DNA of 21,955 bases from Candidatus Uhrbacteria bacterium (GTDB lineage: Bacteria > Patescibacteriota > Patescibacteriia > UBA9934 > UBA11717): positions 1 through 21,955 of the forward strand of contig JABIWD010000013.1 of assembly GCA_018701105.1 (NCBI GenBank), read 5' to 3'. The notes under the pieces are model-generated. The model did not search any database and had not been told where the DNA came from. It saw nothing but the letters and a program-made list of their open reading frames with translations. Numbering within the stretch: position 1 is the stretch's first letter; each line of letters begins with the position of its first letter. A program made the position numbers and the translations under genes. Positions 1 through 6,241 of this stretch are shown piece by piece.

Positions 1-4
1 ATCG

Positions 5-361
5 TCACTGCCCTGTGCGCTTACGCGCTTCTCGGGCAGCGATCTTCCTGGCCTTGTTACGACCGGAGTACGTCAGGCGGACACGGATCATTGTCAGCAT
101 ACCCGGCCGTTCTGGAAATGGCTCTAGATGCGAAGTGAGGTAGCCCTTCAGCTCCATGTCCTCAAGGACTCGCTTTACCTGGTACCGATCTGCCTTCTTG
201 AGCAGCGGCATCCTGAGTAGCACCTCTCCGTTCATAGAGCTTCTTCTTGGCACACTGTGAAGTGTGACAAGGATGTTCTCTTCAACGCCTCGATCACGAA
301 ATTCCTGTACAACGAGAAAGGCGACTACGAGAGCCCCGACGATCAATAGTACTGGCTCCAT
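5..361 (-). CDS. Small membrane-anchored hypothetical protein, possible winged-helix
   Basis: A 118-aa protein of unknown function. Residues 4-20 form one hydrophobic segment (VLLIVGALVVAFLVV core), so it is probably a single-pass membrane protein with a cytosolic C-terminal part. Residues 28-98 look like a small alpha/beta unit of winged-helix type (a helix, then QVKRVLEDMELKGYL, then two likely strands around GMLTMIRVRLTYSG); this is a weak impression. The C-terminus is strongly basic (RNKARKIAAREARKRTG). The ATG has a GGGAGAGGAG ribosome site 5 nt upstream. It lies 23 nt after the stop of the gene at 385-759 and is probably cotranscribed with it from the promoter at 807-835. The gene is real on codon structure and ribosome site; its function is unknown. 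Confidence 0.7.
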   Translation of the reverse strand: MEPVLLIVGALVVAFLVVQEFRDRGVEENILVTLHSVPRRSSMNGEVLLRMPLLKKADRYQVKRVLEDMELKGYLTSHLEPFPERPGMLTMIRVRLTYSGRNKARKIAAREARKRTGQ

Positions 362-384
362 TGACTCCTCTCCCTTGCTTGTGT

Positions 385-759
385 TTAGAGCAGGTACTCA
401 GGCGGGATCGTCATTCCCTCTCTGAGCACCAGGAAGTGATCCGGCTTGATCGCCGCGAGTGCGAGTGCGATCTCCTTGGGCTTGGAGTAGAACTTCGTGG
501 GTCCACGCCCACCCTCGCAGCGAAACTGGCTGGGAGGGTCGAACCTGAGGTTTCCGTAGTCGCTGAGCACCTCACCAGCAGCGTAGTCGCTCTTGAATCG
601 CAGCGGAACCCGGTTAGCGTCACAGAGGACGCGGTGCTTCCAATCGCGGCCAGGACAGGTCGCCACGACACCCTTGAATCGGGCTCGCTTAACTGCGTAC
701 GTGAGCATGAACGCAGCAAGGGCAGCGCCTGCCACAAGGACGATTGAGAATGGGTTCAT
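385..759 (-). CDS. Small membrane-anchored hypothetical protein
   Basis: A 124-aa protein of unknown function. The reading frame is open further upstream, but the ATG at 759 is chosen because it has ACGGAG 6 nt upstream and begins directly with a membrane segment (residues 4-22, FSIVLVAGAALAAFMLTYA), followed by basic residues KRARFK, so the C-terminal part is expected in the cytosol. The rest contains three cysteines (in ATCPG, VLCDA and FRCEG) and no family motif I recognise. First gene of a two-gene minus-strand unit with the gene at 5-361, which has the same single-TM-plus-soluble-domain plan. It is GC-rich with a clear ribosome site, unlike the core genes of the window. Confidence 0.7.
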   Translation of the reverse strand: MNPFSIVLVAGAALAAFMLTYAVKRARFKGVVATCPGRDWKHRVLCDANRVPLRFKSDYAAGEVLSDYGNLRFDPPSQFRCEGGRGPTKFYSKPKEIALALAAIKPDHFLVLREGMTIPPEYLL

Positions 760-806
760 GATCTGTCTCCGTAAGACGCCCGGTATTGGGAGTCTTGTTG
801 GTAGTA

Positions 807-835
807 GGAGTATCACGAAAGCGGGGGAGTGTCAA
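807..835 (-). promoter_or_regulatory. Promoter for the two-gene unit 759-5
   Basis: On the minus strand TTGACA (830-835), a 17-nt spacer ending in TGA, then TACTCC as a poor -10 box (807-812). The perfect -35, exact spacing and extended TGA compensate for the weak -10. The predicted start near 800 leaves about 40 nt of leader before the ATG at 759. It is back-to-back with the plus-strand promoter at 850-878, the two -35 boxes being 14 nt apart. Confidence 0.6.
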
Positions 836-849
836 TAGAGGGAATGGCA

Positions 850-878
850 TTGCAACCACGGGTAACTACTGATAAGGT
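850..878 (+). promoter_or_regulatory. Promoter for the gene at 899
   Basis: TTGCAA (850-855), a 17-nt spacer ending in TGA, then TAAGGT (873-878). It has the same extended -10 form as the other promoters in the window. The predicted start is within about 15 nt of the ATG, just ahead of the AAGGAGG ribosome site. Confidence 0.5.
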
Positions 879-898
879 GCTGGTAAGAAGGAGGTGCC

Positions 899-1330
899 AT
901 GACGACATTGACTGTTTACATTCTGGCGCTGATTCCGGAAGAGAATTGGCTGCGGAGAACTCGAGCAGAGCGAGAGTCGAGCCTGTTCGGCTGGCTGGAC
1001 GAAGAGGGCGTTGAGCTGCGCGAGATGCAATGGGACGGTCGTGTCGACACGCTCATCCAGGCTGCTATGCGTGGTGAGAAGTTCGCCGTGCGTGCGAGCA
1101 ACTACATGAGTGCACCTGTCTCTTCGGACATGGGTTCCCAGGGCAGGGGGCGACCAAAGCCCGACTCGCGTAGCGTTGTAGTGCGCACGTGCGCGGCTCT
1201 CGGCGTTCCCATCTTCTACAACGGTCACCTGATGCGGGTGGACCCGCGAGAGAGCTACTCTTTCGCCTGGGAAGACGACGGACTGGGGCGTGAACAACTG
1301 ATCGACGCTCTCAGAGAAGCTACGACGTGA
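899..1330 (+). CDS. Hypothetical protein, 143 aa
   Basis: Unknown function. The protein appears soluble with mixed alpha/beta character: a hydrophobic N-terminal strand (LTVYILALIP), a helical middle (VDTLIQAAMRGEKFAV), a polar basic loop (GSQGRGRPKPDSRS), and a second hydrophobic strand-like piece (ALGVPIFYNGHLMRV). No motif I recognise. The ATG is preceded by AAGGAGG 6 nt upstream, a textbook ribosome site. It has its own promoter (850-878) and terminator (1337-1366), so it is a free-standing monocistronic unit. GC-rich, like the other genes of this type in the window. Confidence 0.7.
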   Translation: MTTLTVYILALIPEENWLRRTRAERESSLFGWLDEEGVELREMQWDGRVDTLIQAAMRGEKFAVRASNYMSAPVSSDMGSQGRGRPKPDSRSVVVRTCAALGVPIFYNGHLMRVDPRESYSFAWEDDGLGREQLIDALREATT

Positions 1331-1336
1331 GACTCG

Positions 1337-1366
1337 GCGTGTCCTACGGGACGCGCTATTTTATTT
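1337..1366 (+). terminator. Rho-independent terminator after the 899-1330 gene
   Basis: Eight-bp stem GCGTGTCC/GGACGCGC (1337-1344 and 1349-1356, one G-T pair) closed by a TACG loop of the stable UNCG class, followed by TATTTTATTT. It starts 6 nt after the stop codon and faces a minus-strand terminator at 1361-1406. Confidence 0.75.
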
Positions 1367-1406
1367 CTAATAAACAAAGAAGCCCACCGAAGTAGATTCG
1401 ATGGGC
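1361..1406 (-). terminator. Terminator of the minus-strand candidate RNA
   Basis: Hairpin with arms GCCCA+CGAA (1382-1391) and TTCG+TGGGC (1397-1406), one C/A mismatch and a 5-nt loop. On the minus strand it is followed by TTCTTTGTTTATT. On the plus strand nothing T-rich follows it, so it is oriented for minus-strand transcription, where no convincing protein gene lies upstream. Confidence 0.6.
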
Positions 1407-1718
1407 ATACGCGGAGGCCTGCTTTGCGGGCCCCGGGACATGCCCGGGACCCGCACAACAGTCGAGGTTGGGTGACCCTCGGGATATCGCTATCTCTCGA
1501 GTATCTTGTGGTCACGAATCCCCCTCATCGAGCTTGAGCCAAGGCCTGCTCGGCGGTCCTACCTCCAGACATTACCTGGTGGAAGCCGTGGGGTGCTAGT
1601 CGATTACAGGGTCGACTTGCGGCGTTATATTTTCTTATTTCCTCCTTATCTCCAGAACTACCCTCCGAACGCGTTTACCTGCCACGCATCCGTACTCTTG
1701 TTCTGTTCGGGTTGTCGT
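1371..1718 (-). ncRNA. Candidate structured non-coding RNA, about 350 nt
   Basis: This stretch is bounded by a minus-strand promoter (1725-1753) and terminator (1361-1406) and holds no credible ORF with a start and ribosome site. On the minus strand it folds into several hairpins: AGTCGA/TCGACT (around 1595-1615), CCAG/CTGG extended by CC/GG (around 1562-1583), GTGACC/GGTCAC enclosing a stem GATA-GCGA-TATC with a GNRA loop (about 1473-1514), and a long GC stem GCGGG..CCCGGG/CCCGGG..CCCGC (about 1425-1454). A long-range pairing, CGGAGG (plus 1662-1667) with CCUCCG (plus 1412-1417), would close the whole domain. Its size resembles RNase P RNA or tmRNA, but I do not find their conserved cores, so the class is unidentified. 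Confidence 0.45.
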
Positions 1719-1724
1719 AAAAGG

Positions 1725-1753
1725 AACCTATCATGGATTGCTTGATCTGTCAA
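1725..1753 (-). promoter_or_regulatory. Promoter for the candidate RNA
   Basis: TTGACA (1748-1753), a 17-nt spacer ending in TGA, then TAGGTT (1725-1730). Predicted start is near 1718. The only things downstream on this strand are the hairpin-rich stretch and its terminator. Confidence 0.6.
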
Positions 1754-1777
1754 GTCATACACCAGACTAACAAGATC

Positions 1778-1798
1778 ATGATAAGATACATTTATCAT
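1778..1798. repeat. Perfect inverted repeat, possible operator
   Basis: ATGATAA (1778-1784), a 7-nt spacer, TTATCAT (1792-1798). It lies between the minus-strand RNA promoter and the gene at 1829, and includes a TGA-TAAGAT sequence that could be an extended -10 box for that gene, though no good -35 is present. It may bind a regulator or be a transcript hairpin. Confidence 0.35.
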
Positions 1799-1828
1799 TG
1801 AATCCATATACGAAACAACGAACACAAT

Positions 1829-2311
1829 ATGTTCACCATGATCAACAATATTTGGAAATGGCTTTACTCCAAGCGTAACGAGGTTGCTCAATTGCAGTAT
1901 CGTGATTTGTTGATGGCGCAGATTGTGATGGAGATCATGAACGTGAACGACGGTAATGGGTTTGAGTATCTCCCGTTAGATTCACTGAGGCAGCTGCACC
2001 CGGTCGATAACAGGGAAGACACTATTGCATCGACTGAGCTGAGGTCAAAGACGATCGAGCGTAAACGAAAAGCATTGATAAAAAAGAAGCGTCTTTCAAA
2101 AGAAGACGTGGCAGAGCTCATGCCGTCGGTGACGTATATGCGAGCGATACCGGCAAAGGATGGTTATATTGTATTCGAAGGGAACGGCCGTCTCGTCGCA
2201 TTACAAAATGTGCTCAGTGGTCATGGTGTGTTAGTTGAGTTGGATGTTTACCGTCCAACTAGGCATGCGGCGATACTGAGAAAGATCAAGAGACTCAGCA
2301 GGTATTACTAA
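1829..2311 (+). CDS. Small protein with ParB-like (EGNGR) motif
   Basis: A 160-aa protein. Residues 100-142 contain the pattern SVTYMRAIPAKDGYIVFEGN followed by GRLVAL and a hydrophobic strand, which resembles the core of the ParB/sulfiredoxin-like fold (hydrophobic strand, DG, EGNGR, helix, strand). The N-terminal half is helical and holds a basic stretch (residues 72-92, rich in K and R) that could contact nucleic acid. It is too short for a full chromosome-partition ParB and lacks an obvious helix-turn-helix. The start is uncertain: ATG 1829 and ATG 1838 are both possible and neither has a ribosome site. The DNA is more AT-rich than the preceding genes. ParB-like is an inference from one motif. 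Confidence 0.6.
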   Translation: MFTMINNIWKWLYSKRNEVAQLQYRDLLMAQIVMEIMNVNDGNGFEYLPLDSLRQLHPVDNREDTIASTELRSKTIERKRKALIKKKRLSKEDVAELMPSVTYMRAIPAKDGYIVFEGNGRLVALQNVLSGHGVLVELDVYRPTRHAAILRKIKRLSRYY

Positions 2312-2326
2312 AGAGGCAAGATAAAG

Positions 2327-2356
2327 TTGACACTTTTCCGCACTCTGTGACATAGT
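2327..2356 (+). promoter_or_regulatory. Promoter upstream of a hairpin-rich leader or small RNA
   Basis: TTGACA (2327-2332), an 18-nt spacer ending in TGA, then CATAGT (2351-2356). It starts 15 nt after the stop of the preceding gene. Transcription would begin near 2363 and meet the terminator at 2458-2481 before reaching the gene at 2518. Confidence 0.55.
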
Positions 2357-2362
2357 GCTTTT

Positions 2363-2481
2363 ATCTTATGAATAGCTTTTTTCACAACTTGAACAGCTAT
2401 TGGAGCTCGACGTTGATTGTCGAGTAGAGGATTGTATTACAACTATACAGTCTTGAACCCGGCGATTAACGTCGGGTTTTT
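2363..2481 (+). ncRNA. Candidate small RNA or attenuated leader, about 120 nt
   Basis: Between the promoter at 2327-2356 and a strong terminator lie two further perfect hairpins: AATAGCT/AGCTATT (2371-2377 and 2395-2401) and CTCGAC/GTCGAG (2406-2411 and 2419-2424). There is no ORF of note. Either it is a free small RNA, or it is the leader of the GNAT-like gene at 2518 with a terminator that can be overridden. A weak extended -10 (TGG-TATTTA, 2481-2489) just after the terminator could instead give the downstream gene its own start. Confidence 0.4.
2458..2481 (+). terminator. Rho-independent terminator or attenuator
   Basis: Seven-bp stem CCCGGCG/CGTCGGG with an ATTAA loop and one G-T pair, then five T residues. 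It lies 36 nt upstream of the ATG at 2518 and is well formed, so it either ends a small RNA or acts as an attenuator. Confidence 0.7.
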
Positions 2482-2517
2482 GGTATTTATGCCAAGGGCT
2501 AACGAAAGGAGCGTGTC

Positions 2518-3243
2518 ATGACTAGGCATGCAATCTTGTCTTCAGTCGACGGTTCGATTCAGGCCGTGGCTGACTGGCCGGTTCAGCTCGCGACTCTTAC
2601 ACGAGTCGCGTGGACTGGACCAGACGGAGTTTGCCATTTTCCGTACAGGCCACTGTGCAGTGCGGAATTCTGGCGCAATGAGGTGGCTACTCAGTGGCAA
2701 CGTGACGAGTTGCGGTCATGGGTCATGGTTCTGGACGGCAGGATCGTGGCACATGCGGCGCTCGTGCGGAAGGGCTGGGACCACTTCGAGCTTGGGCGCT
2801 GGGTAGCGTTCGCCGATGCTCCAAAGGGGGCGGTGACTCTGCTGTGCAAGGAGGCGCTCAAGAGTGCGAAGGGGAAAAGGGTCCACGTTGAATGCACTCA
2901 GGCGCACGGGTCGTCTCAGTGGATTTGCGAAAGTGAACTCTTGCTGCGCTTTGCCGGTATCGGGACGCTCAAACGTGTAAACGGTGTTTGGTGGGACATT
3001 ATCTTTTACGATAATGCTTCGCTGCCACACTTCACGCTCGAGGATGCGCGCGAACTTGGTGCAATCGGTAACCCGTTGGGGAAGCCGAACCTCATCAGGG
3101 ACGCGGATCATGGTCGTCTGGAAGAGATCCTCAGGATCCTGACAGCTGAGCGCGACTCTCCACTGCCGCCGACCAAGTTCCACGTCCTCGTGCATCGGCT
3201 CAAGCTGATTCACGACATCGTGTGGCACGCTCTCACTCACTAA
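2518..3243 (+). CDS. Hypothetical protein, GNAT acetyltransferase-like
   Basis: A 241-aa protein. Residues 67-170 have the order expected of the GNAT N-acetyltransferase fold: a strand pair WVMVLDGRIVAHAALV, a strand ELGRWVAFAD, a loop and helix PKGAVTLLCKEALKSA where acyl-CoA would bind, a strand RVHVECT, then a C-terminal strand around WWDIIFYD. The canonical (Q/R)xxGx(G/A) signature is not exact, so this is a fold-level guess. The substrate cannot be predicted. ATG 2518 is preceded by GAAAGGAG, a strong ribosome site. It follows the leader/terminator at 2363-2481 and ends in its own terminator. GC-rich compared with the genes on either side. Confidence 0.65.
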   Translation: MTRHAILSSVDGSIQAVADWPVQLATLTRVAWTGPDGVCHFPYRPLCSAEFWRNEVATQWQRDELRSWVMVLDGRIVAHAALVRKGWDHFELGRWVAFADAPKGAVTLLCKEALKSAKGKRVHVECTQAHGSSQWICESELLLRFAGIGTLKRVNGVWWDIIFYDNASLPHFTLEDARELGAIGNPLGKPNLIRDADHGRLEEILRILTAERDSPLPPTKFHVLVHRLKLIHDIVWHALTH

Positions 3244-3245
3244 TC

Positions 3246-3288
3246 GCTACCTGCTCCGGAATCCCGGAGCAGGTAGCAGGATTTATTT
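3246..3288 (+). terminator. Terminator after the GNAT-like gene
   Basis: Perfect 14-bp stem (GCTACCTGCTCCGG at 3246-3259 with its complement at 3264-3277) and AATC loop, followed by a modest T tract (GGATTTATTT). It begins 3 nt after the stop codon. The M20 gene starts 7 nt further on, so any promoter for that gene must overlap this hairpin. Confidence 0.65.
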
Positions 3289-3294
3289 CATCAT

Positions 3295-4275
3295 ATGACA
3301 AAAGTTGAAAAATTATTACAAGAATTGATCGCTATCTCATCGGTTACAGGGAACGAAATCGCCATCATCGAAGAATTAGACAAGAGGCTGTCATCGGTTT
3401 TTGATATTACTAACATTCCCGTCGATGAACATCGTTCAAACCTACTGTGTGTGAAAGGATCGCCGAGGATCCTGTTGGTCGCGCACGTAGATACCGTAAC
3501 GGGGGAGGTGGAGCAGCGCATTGATGACGAGTTTATTTTCGGTCGAGGTAGTTGTGACAACAAAGGGGCGGCTTCGGCAATGATCATCGCAGCGCTAAAG
3601 GCTCACGAGGAGGGTCTTGAAGACTTTGGGTTACTTTTCACTATAGGTGAAGAGTCTACGTTCGATGGTGCGATTGCAGCTCGTGATCATTTTAAGAAAA
3701 ACGAGATCGAACCAGAGCGAATCATGATCGGGGAGCCGACAGAGCTCGAGATCGTCAACGCGCAGTTCGGGATATTTTGTATCGAGGTGAGCTGCACTGG
3801 CACCGCGGAGCACTCGTCGACGTTTTCTCCTAACTCTGCCATTCATAATCTAACCAAACTGTTGAGTCACATGCTTGATCTCAGTCTTACAGACACCACA
3901 TTCCATATTTCACATATTACCGGCGGCGTAGCGGAGAACGTCATTGCTCCGAACGCCTCTGCCACCATCGTGTTTCGCTCAGCGCATCCAAATATCGCCG
4001 ACATCGTGACCGAGCATGTAAGTAAATCTAACACAGAGCACGCTAGTAGGGTGGTGAAGTCAATCGCGCCGGTGGATCATTCTTTGGAGGGAGATGAGCC
4101 ATGCTGGGCCCCGTACTTTACCGAGATGGCGTTTCTTTCTAACAGTGTTGTTTGCGGTCCGGGGTCAATCGCTGATGCGCATACCGATAATGAGCGAGTG
4201 TCTCGAGAACAGCTTAATCGGGCAGTTGATGTGTACCATGGGTTTCTTGTGAGGCGAGACGCTGCGAATGGTTGA
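3295..4275 (+). CDS. M20-family metallopeptidase / deacylase (ArgE/DapE-like)
   Basis: A 326-aa zinc hydrolase of the M20 family, which removes acyl groups or cleaves small peptides in the cytosol. Visible signatures: AHVDTV (first metal His64 and Asp66), GRGSCDNKG (bridging Asp88), GEES (catalytic Glu119 and metal Glu120), GEPTE (metal-ligand position Glu147), a dimerisation-domain His in AEHSST (His173), and the final metal ligand in ADAHTDNE (His296). All key residues are present, so it should be active. It is slightly shorter than typical ArgE/DapE and resembles LysK-type members; the substrate is not deducible. The start ATG is 17 nt after the upstream hairpin with no ribosome site. Its TGA stop lies inside the -35 box of the next gene's promoter. 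Confidence 0.85.
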   Translation: MTKVEKLLQELIAISSVTGNEIAIIEELDKRLSSVFDITNIPVDEHRSNLLCVKGSPRILLVAHVDTVTGEVEQRIDDEFIFGRGSCDNKGAASAMIIAALKAHEEGLEDFGLLFTIGEESTFDGAIAARDHFKKNEIEPERIMIGEPTELEIVNAQFGIFCIEVSCTGTAEHSSTFSPNSAIHNLTKLLSHMLDLSLTDTTFHISHITGGVAENVIAPNASATIVFRSAHPNIADIVTEHVSKSNTEHASRVVKSIAPVDHSLEGDEPCWAPYFTEMAFLSNSVVCGPGSIADAHTDNERVSREQLNRAVDVYHGFLVRRDAANG

Positions 4276-4300
4276 CAGAACACCACTTTTCTGATTAACT
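4272..4300 (+). promoter_or_regulatory. Promoter for the GGDEF gene, overlapping the M20 stop codon
   Basis: TTGACA (4272-4277), a 17-nt spacer ending in TGA, then TTAACT (4295-4300). The TGA stop of the M20 gene (4273-4275) is part of the -35 hexamer. A second TTGACA at 4305-4310 has no good -10. Predicted start is near 4307, giving about 43 nt of leader before the GTG at 4350. Confidence 0.6.
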
Positions 4301-4349
4301 GGCTTTGACATCAACCTTAGCATCGGTGAGAACCGAAGCGGAGTCTTGT

Positions 4350-5060
4350 GTGAGAGAAGCTGGAGAGCTACAACAGTTGAGGGCCAGGATTGAGCGCCTT
4401 GAAGGGGAGCTCGAACAGGCATTGTCTGCGGTTGTTGACCGCGATCGAGACCTGATCAGCATGAAGCACAAGCTGGACAAAGCTCGTGTCGACTTCCTGA
4501 CGAAGCTGCATACGCGTGTGGTATTCGAGGAGCGACTCGCGGCACAGGTCGCGGAATGCCTTCGTGACGGCACGTACATGACGGTCATGATGGTCGATCT
4601 CGGGGGACTGGGTGATGTGAACAAGGAGTACGGTCACATCCCCGGTGGAGACAGGATGTTGGTCCGGTTGGCCAAGATTCTGGAGGACTCGATTCGTGGT
4701 TCTGATACGGTCGCACGTGTGTCCGCAGAGGACGATGGAGTTGCTGGAGACGCTCGTGATGAGACCCTGGTTCGCTGGGGTGGTGACGAGTACGGCCTGC
4801 TCCTGCGTCATGCAGATGAGACAGTCGCCGCCGCGGTGATTGGACGAGTCCGTCGTGCCGTGGAAGACGCCTTTGTCCGCGTGGGCAAGGGGAGAGGAAC
4901 GCTGATCCCGTTGAAGGCTTCAATCGGCGTCGCGGTTGGCTGTGGCGATCAGCTGACCGAGGACATCCGAGAGGTTGCTGACGCAGCGCTTGGCGAGGCC
5001 AAGGAGGCCAGGAAGTCTGCGGACGAATGCTTCTCGTACGAGATGCGCGTCATGGGATGA
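4350..5060 (+). CDS. GGDEF-domain diguanylate cyclase
   Basis: Start chosen at GTG 4350 because GGAG lies 6 nt upstream; a longer form from TTG 4305 is possible (251 aa) but has no ribosome site. The 236-aa protein has an N-terminal coiled coil (about residues 5-48) and one GGDEF domain, which makes cyclic di-GMP from two GTP. Signatures: DFLTKLHTR (48-56), the metal strand VDLGGLGDVNKEYGH (82-96), WGGDEYGLL (143-151, active site with Tyr for Phe), and ASIGVAV (190-196). No membrane segment or sensor domain is present, so regulation may come from the coiled coil. Odd: the RxxD inhibitory-site motif (RGSD, 116-119) is separated from GGDEY by about 19 extra acidic residues (124-142), where typical proteins have almost none. 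GC-rich with its own promoter and terminator. Confidence 0.88.
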   Translation: MREAGELQQLRARIERLEGELEQALSAVVDRDRDLISMKHKLDKARVDFLTKLHTRVVFEERLAAQVAECLRDGTYMTVMMVDLGGLGDVNKEYGHIPGGDRMLVRLAKILEDSIRGSDTVARVSAEDDGVAGDARDETLVRWGGDEYGLLLRHADETVAAAVIGRVRRAVEDAFVRVGKGRGTLIPLKASIGVAVGCGDQLTEDIREVADAALGEAKEARKSADECFSYEMRVMG

Positions 5061-5070
5061 CAAACGAATA

Positions 5071-5108
5071 CCGCCCCCGAGTTCTCTCGGCGGGCGGCGT
5101 TTTTATTT
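5071..5108 (+). terminator. Rho-independent terminator after the GGDEF gene
   Basis: Stem of CCGCCC plus CCGAG (5071-5081) with CTCGG plus GGGCGG (5086-5097), TTCT loop, then CGTTTTTATTT. Strong. On the minus strand no T tract follows, so it does not serve the convergent capA gene. Confidence 0.85.
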
Positions 5109-5117
5109 GTGGGGAAA

Positions 5118-6179
5118 TTAGTCTAACAGAGCGTCAAGAATATTCCGCTCAAGATCGTCATCAGACCTCGCTGCAAGCGCTTTGAGAAACGCTACACGCT
5201 CATCCTCGCTCATAGTCTGCGGTCGACTCATGATCGACTTGATCGGCACGAGCGAATACTCGAGATTGTTGTCATCTATCGTAAGTTGAACTACGAGCCC
5301 TTGCTGGACATCGTTTGAAAAATATTGATCAAAGATAAAGTTCCCCAATGAGTAGAAGATCATCACGTCGTTATACTGCTCGATCTCTTGAACAACGTGA
5401 GGATGATGACCAATGATGAGATCGGCACCGGCGTCCACGAGTGAATGGGCCAGCTCCTGTTGGTCCAAGTTTGAGCTCAATTGGTATTCAGCGCCCCAGT
5501 GGATGTTTACGATGTCGATCATGTCATCGGTTGATTGGTCCTCCACCATTTGCACGTACGAGTTCGCGTCATTGAACGGGAATGTGTCATTGAAGGAGAA
5601 GAACCGTAGGGTCTCGTCACCGACTTCGATCTCGATTGGTCCGGACGCGTCGATGCTATGACCGACAGATGCGATCCCGACTGCTGATAGCGCGGATACT
5701 GTATTCTCGTAGTCATCCTGTCCGCGATCGGACGCATGATTGTTTCCCAGCGCAACGGCGTCGATCCCATGCGATCGTAAGAGGCTCGGAATGCTTTGAT
5801 CGAAAGAAAATGACGTTGATTCGTCTGGTGTCTGAACGTGGCTGATGGAAACAGGGCCCTCAAGATTCACAAAAGTCAGATCCGAACTCTGCAGAAGGTC
5901 ACTTACGTAAAAAAACGGATAGTCGGAGTTATGAGTCGCCATCAACGTCTCCACATATCGCCCCAACATGACATCGCCAGTAAAGATAACGGTCTCCGGG
6001 TCGTTCGGCTTGTTCTTGCTCAGTGGGAAGGTTCGTTCGATGACTTTTAATGGCTCTGCAAAAATGGCCGAGTCGTGTGATGATGCAAAGCTAAGTGCAA
6101 CGGTGGCAAATAGAGCCATCGTCACTACGATGAGGGTAGGGATCAAGATCCAAAGGACATGTTCCGTTGAGCGCTGCAT
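5118..6179 (-). CDS. CapA-family (PGA_cap) metallophosphoesterase-like protein
   Basis: A 353-aa protein with one N-terminal membrane anchor (residues 9-31), so the domain is expected outside the membrane. The CapA/PGA_cap domain (related to calcineurin-type phosphoesterases) spans residues 63-325 with GDVMLGR (68-74), NLEGP (105-109), GNNHASDRG (145-153), HWGAEY (227-232), GHHPHV (257-262) and SLGNFIFDQ (277-285), all the metal and active-site positions of the family. In Bacillus CapA takes part in poly-gamma-glutamate capsule synthesis; in reduced genomes the family is widespread and its substrate is unknown. No capB or capC genes are nearby. The ATG lies 12 nt after a -10 box, so the leader is only a few nt and there is no ribosome site. 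Confidence 0.85.
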   Translation of the reverse strand: MQRSTEHVLWILIPTLIVVTMALFATVALSFASSHDSAIFAEPLKVIERTFPLSKNKPNDPETVIFTGDVMLGRYVETLMATHNSDYPFFYVSDLLQSSDLTFVNLEGPVSISHVQTPDESTSFSFDQSIPSLLRSHGIDAVALGNNHASDRGQDDYENTVSALSAVGIASVGHSIDASGPIEIEVGDETLRFFSFNDTFPFNDANSYVQMVEDQSTDDMIDIVNIHWGAEYQLSSNLDQQELAHSLVDAGADLIIGHHPHVVQEIEQYNDVMIFYSLGNFIFDQYFSNDVQQGLVVQLTIDDNNLEYSLVPIKSIMSRPQTMSEDERVAFLKALAARSDDDLERNILDALLD

Positions 6180-6191
6180 ATTATGTGACTA

Positions 6192-6220
6192 TTGATATCA
6201 CGAATTGAGCTTTGGTTCAA
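6192..6220 (-). promoter_or_regulatory. capA-like gene promoter
   Basis: TTGAAC (6215-6220), a 17-nt spacer ending in TGA, then TATCAA (6192-6197). It overlaps the plus-strand promoter at 6205-6233, so the two divergent genes share DNA and cannot both be occupied at once. Confidence 0.55.
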
Positions 6221-6233
6221 TGGCTGATAAAAT
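6205..6233 (+). promoter_or_regulatory. Promoter for the gene at 6242, leaderless
   Basis: TTGAGC (6205-6210), a 17-nt spacer ending in TGA, then TAAAAT (6228-6233). Only 8 nt separate the -10 box from the ATG, so transcription should begin at or next to the start codon. Confidence 0.65.
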
Positions 6234-6241
6234 GATCTTAT

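Noticed and set aside
1371..1718. RNase P RNA, tmRNA or SRP RNA identity for the candidate RNA
   Set aside because: Size and hairpins are suggestive, but the conserved RNase P GAGGAAAGTCC and ACAGAA elements, the tmRNA tag ORF and tRNA-like ends, and the SRP GGAAGGAAGCAGC loop are not found.
1506..1745. Plus-strand ORF of 79 codons
   Set aside because: It lies opposite the candidate RNA, has no ribosome site or promoter, and the translation is rich in Pro, Cys and Arg without a protein-like pattern.
1829..2311. Full ParB chromosome-partition protein
   Set aside because: Only one motif fits; length, helix-turn-helix and a parA partner are missing.
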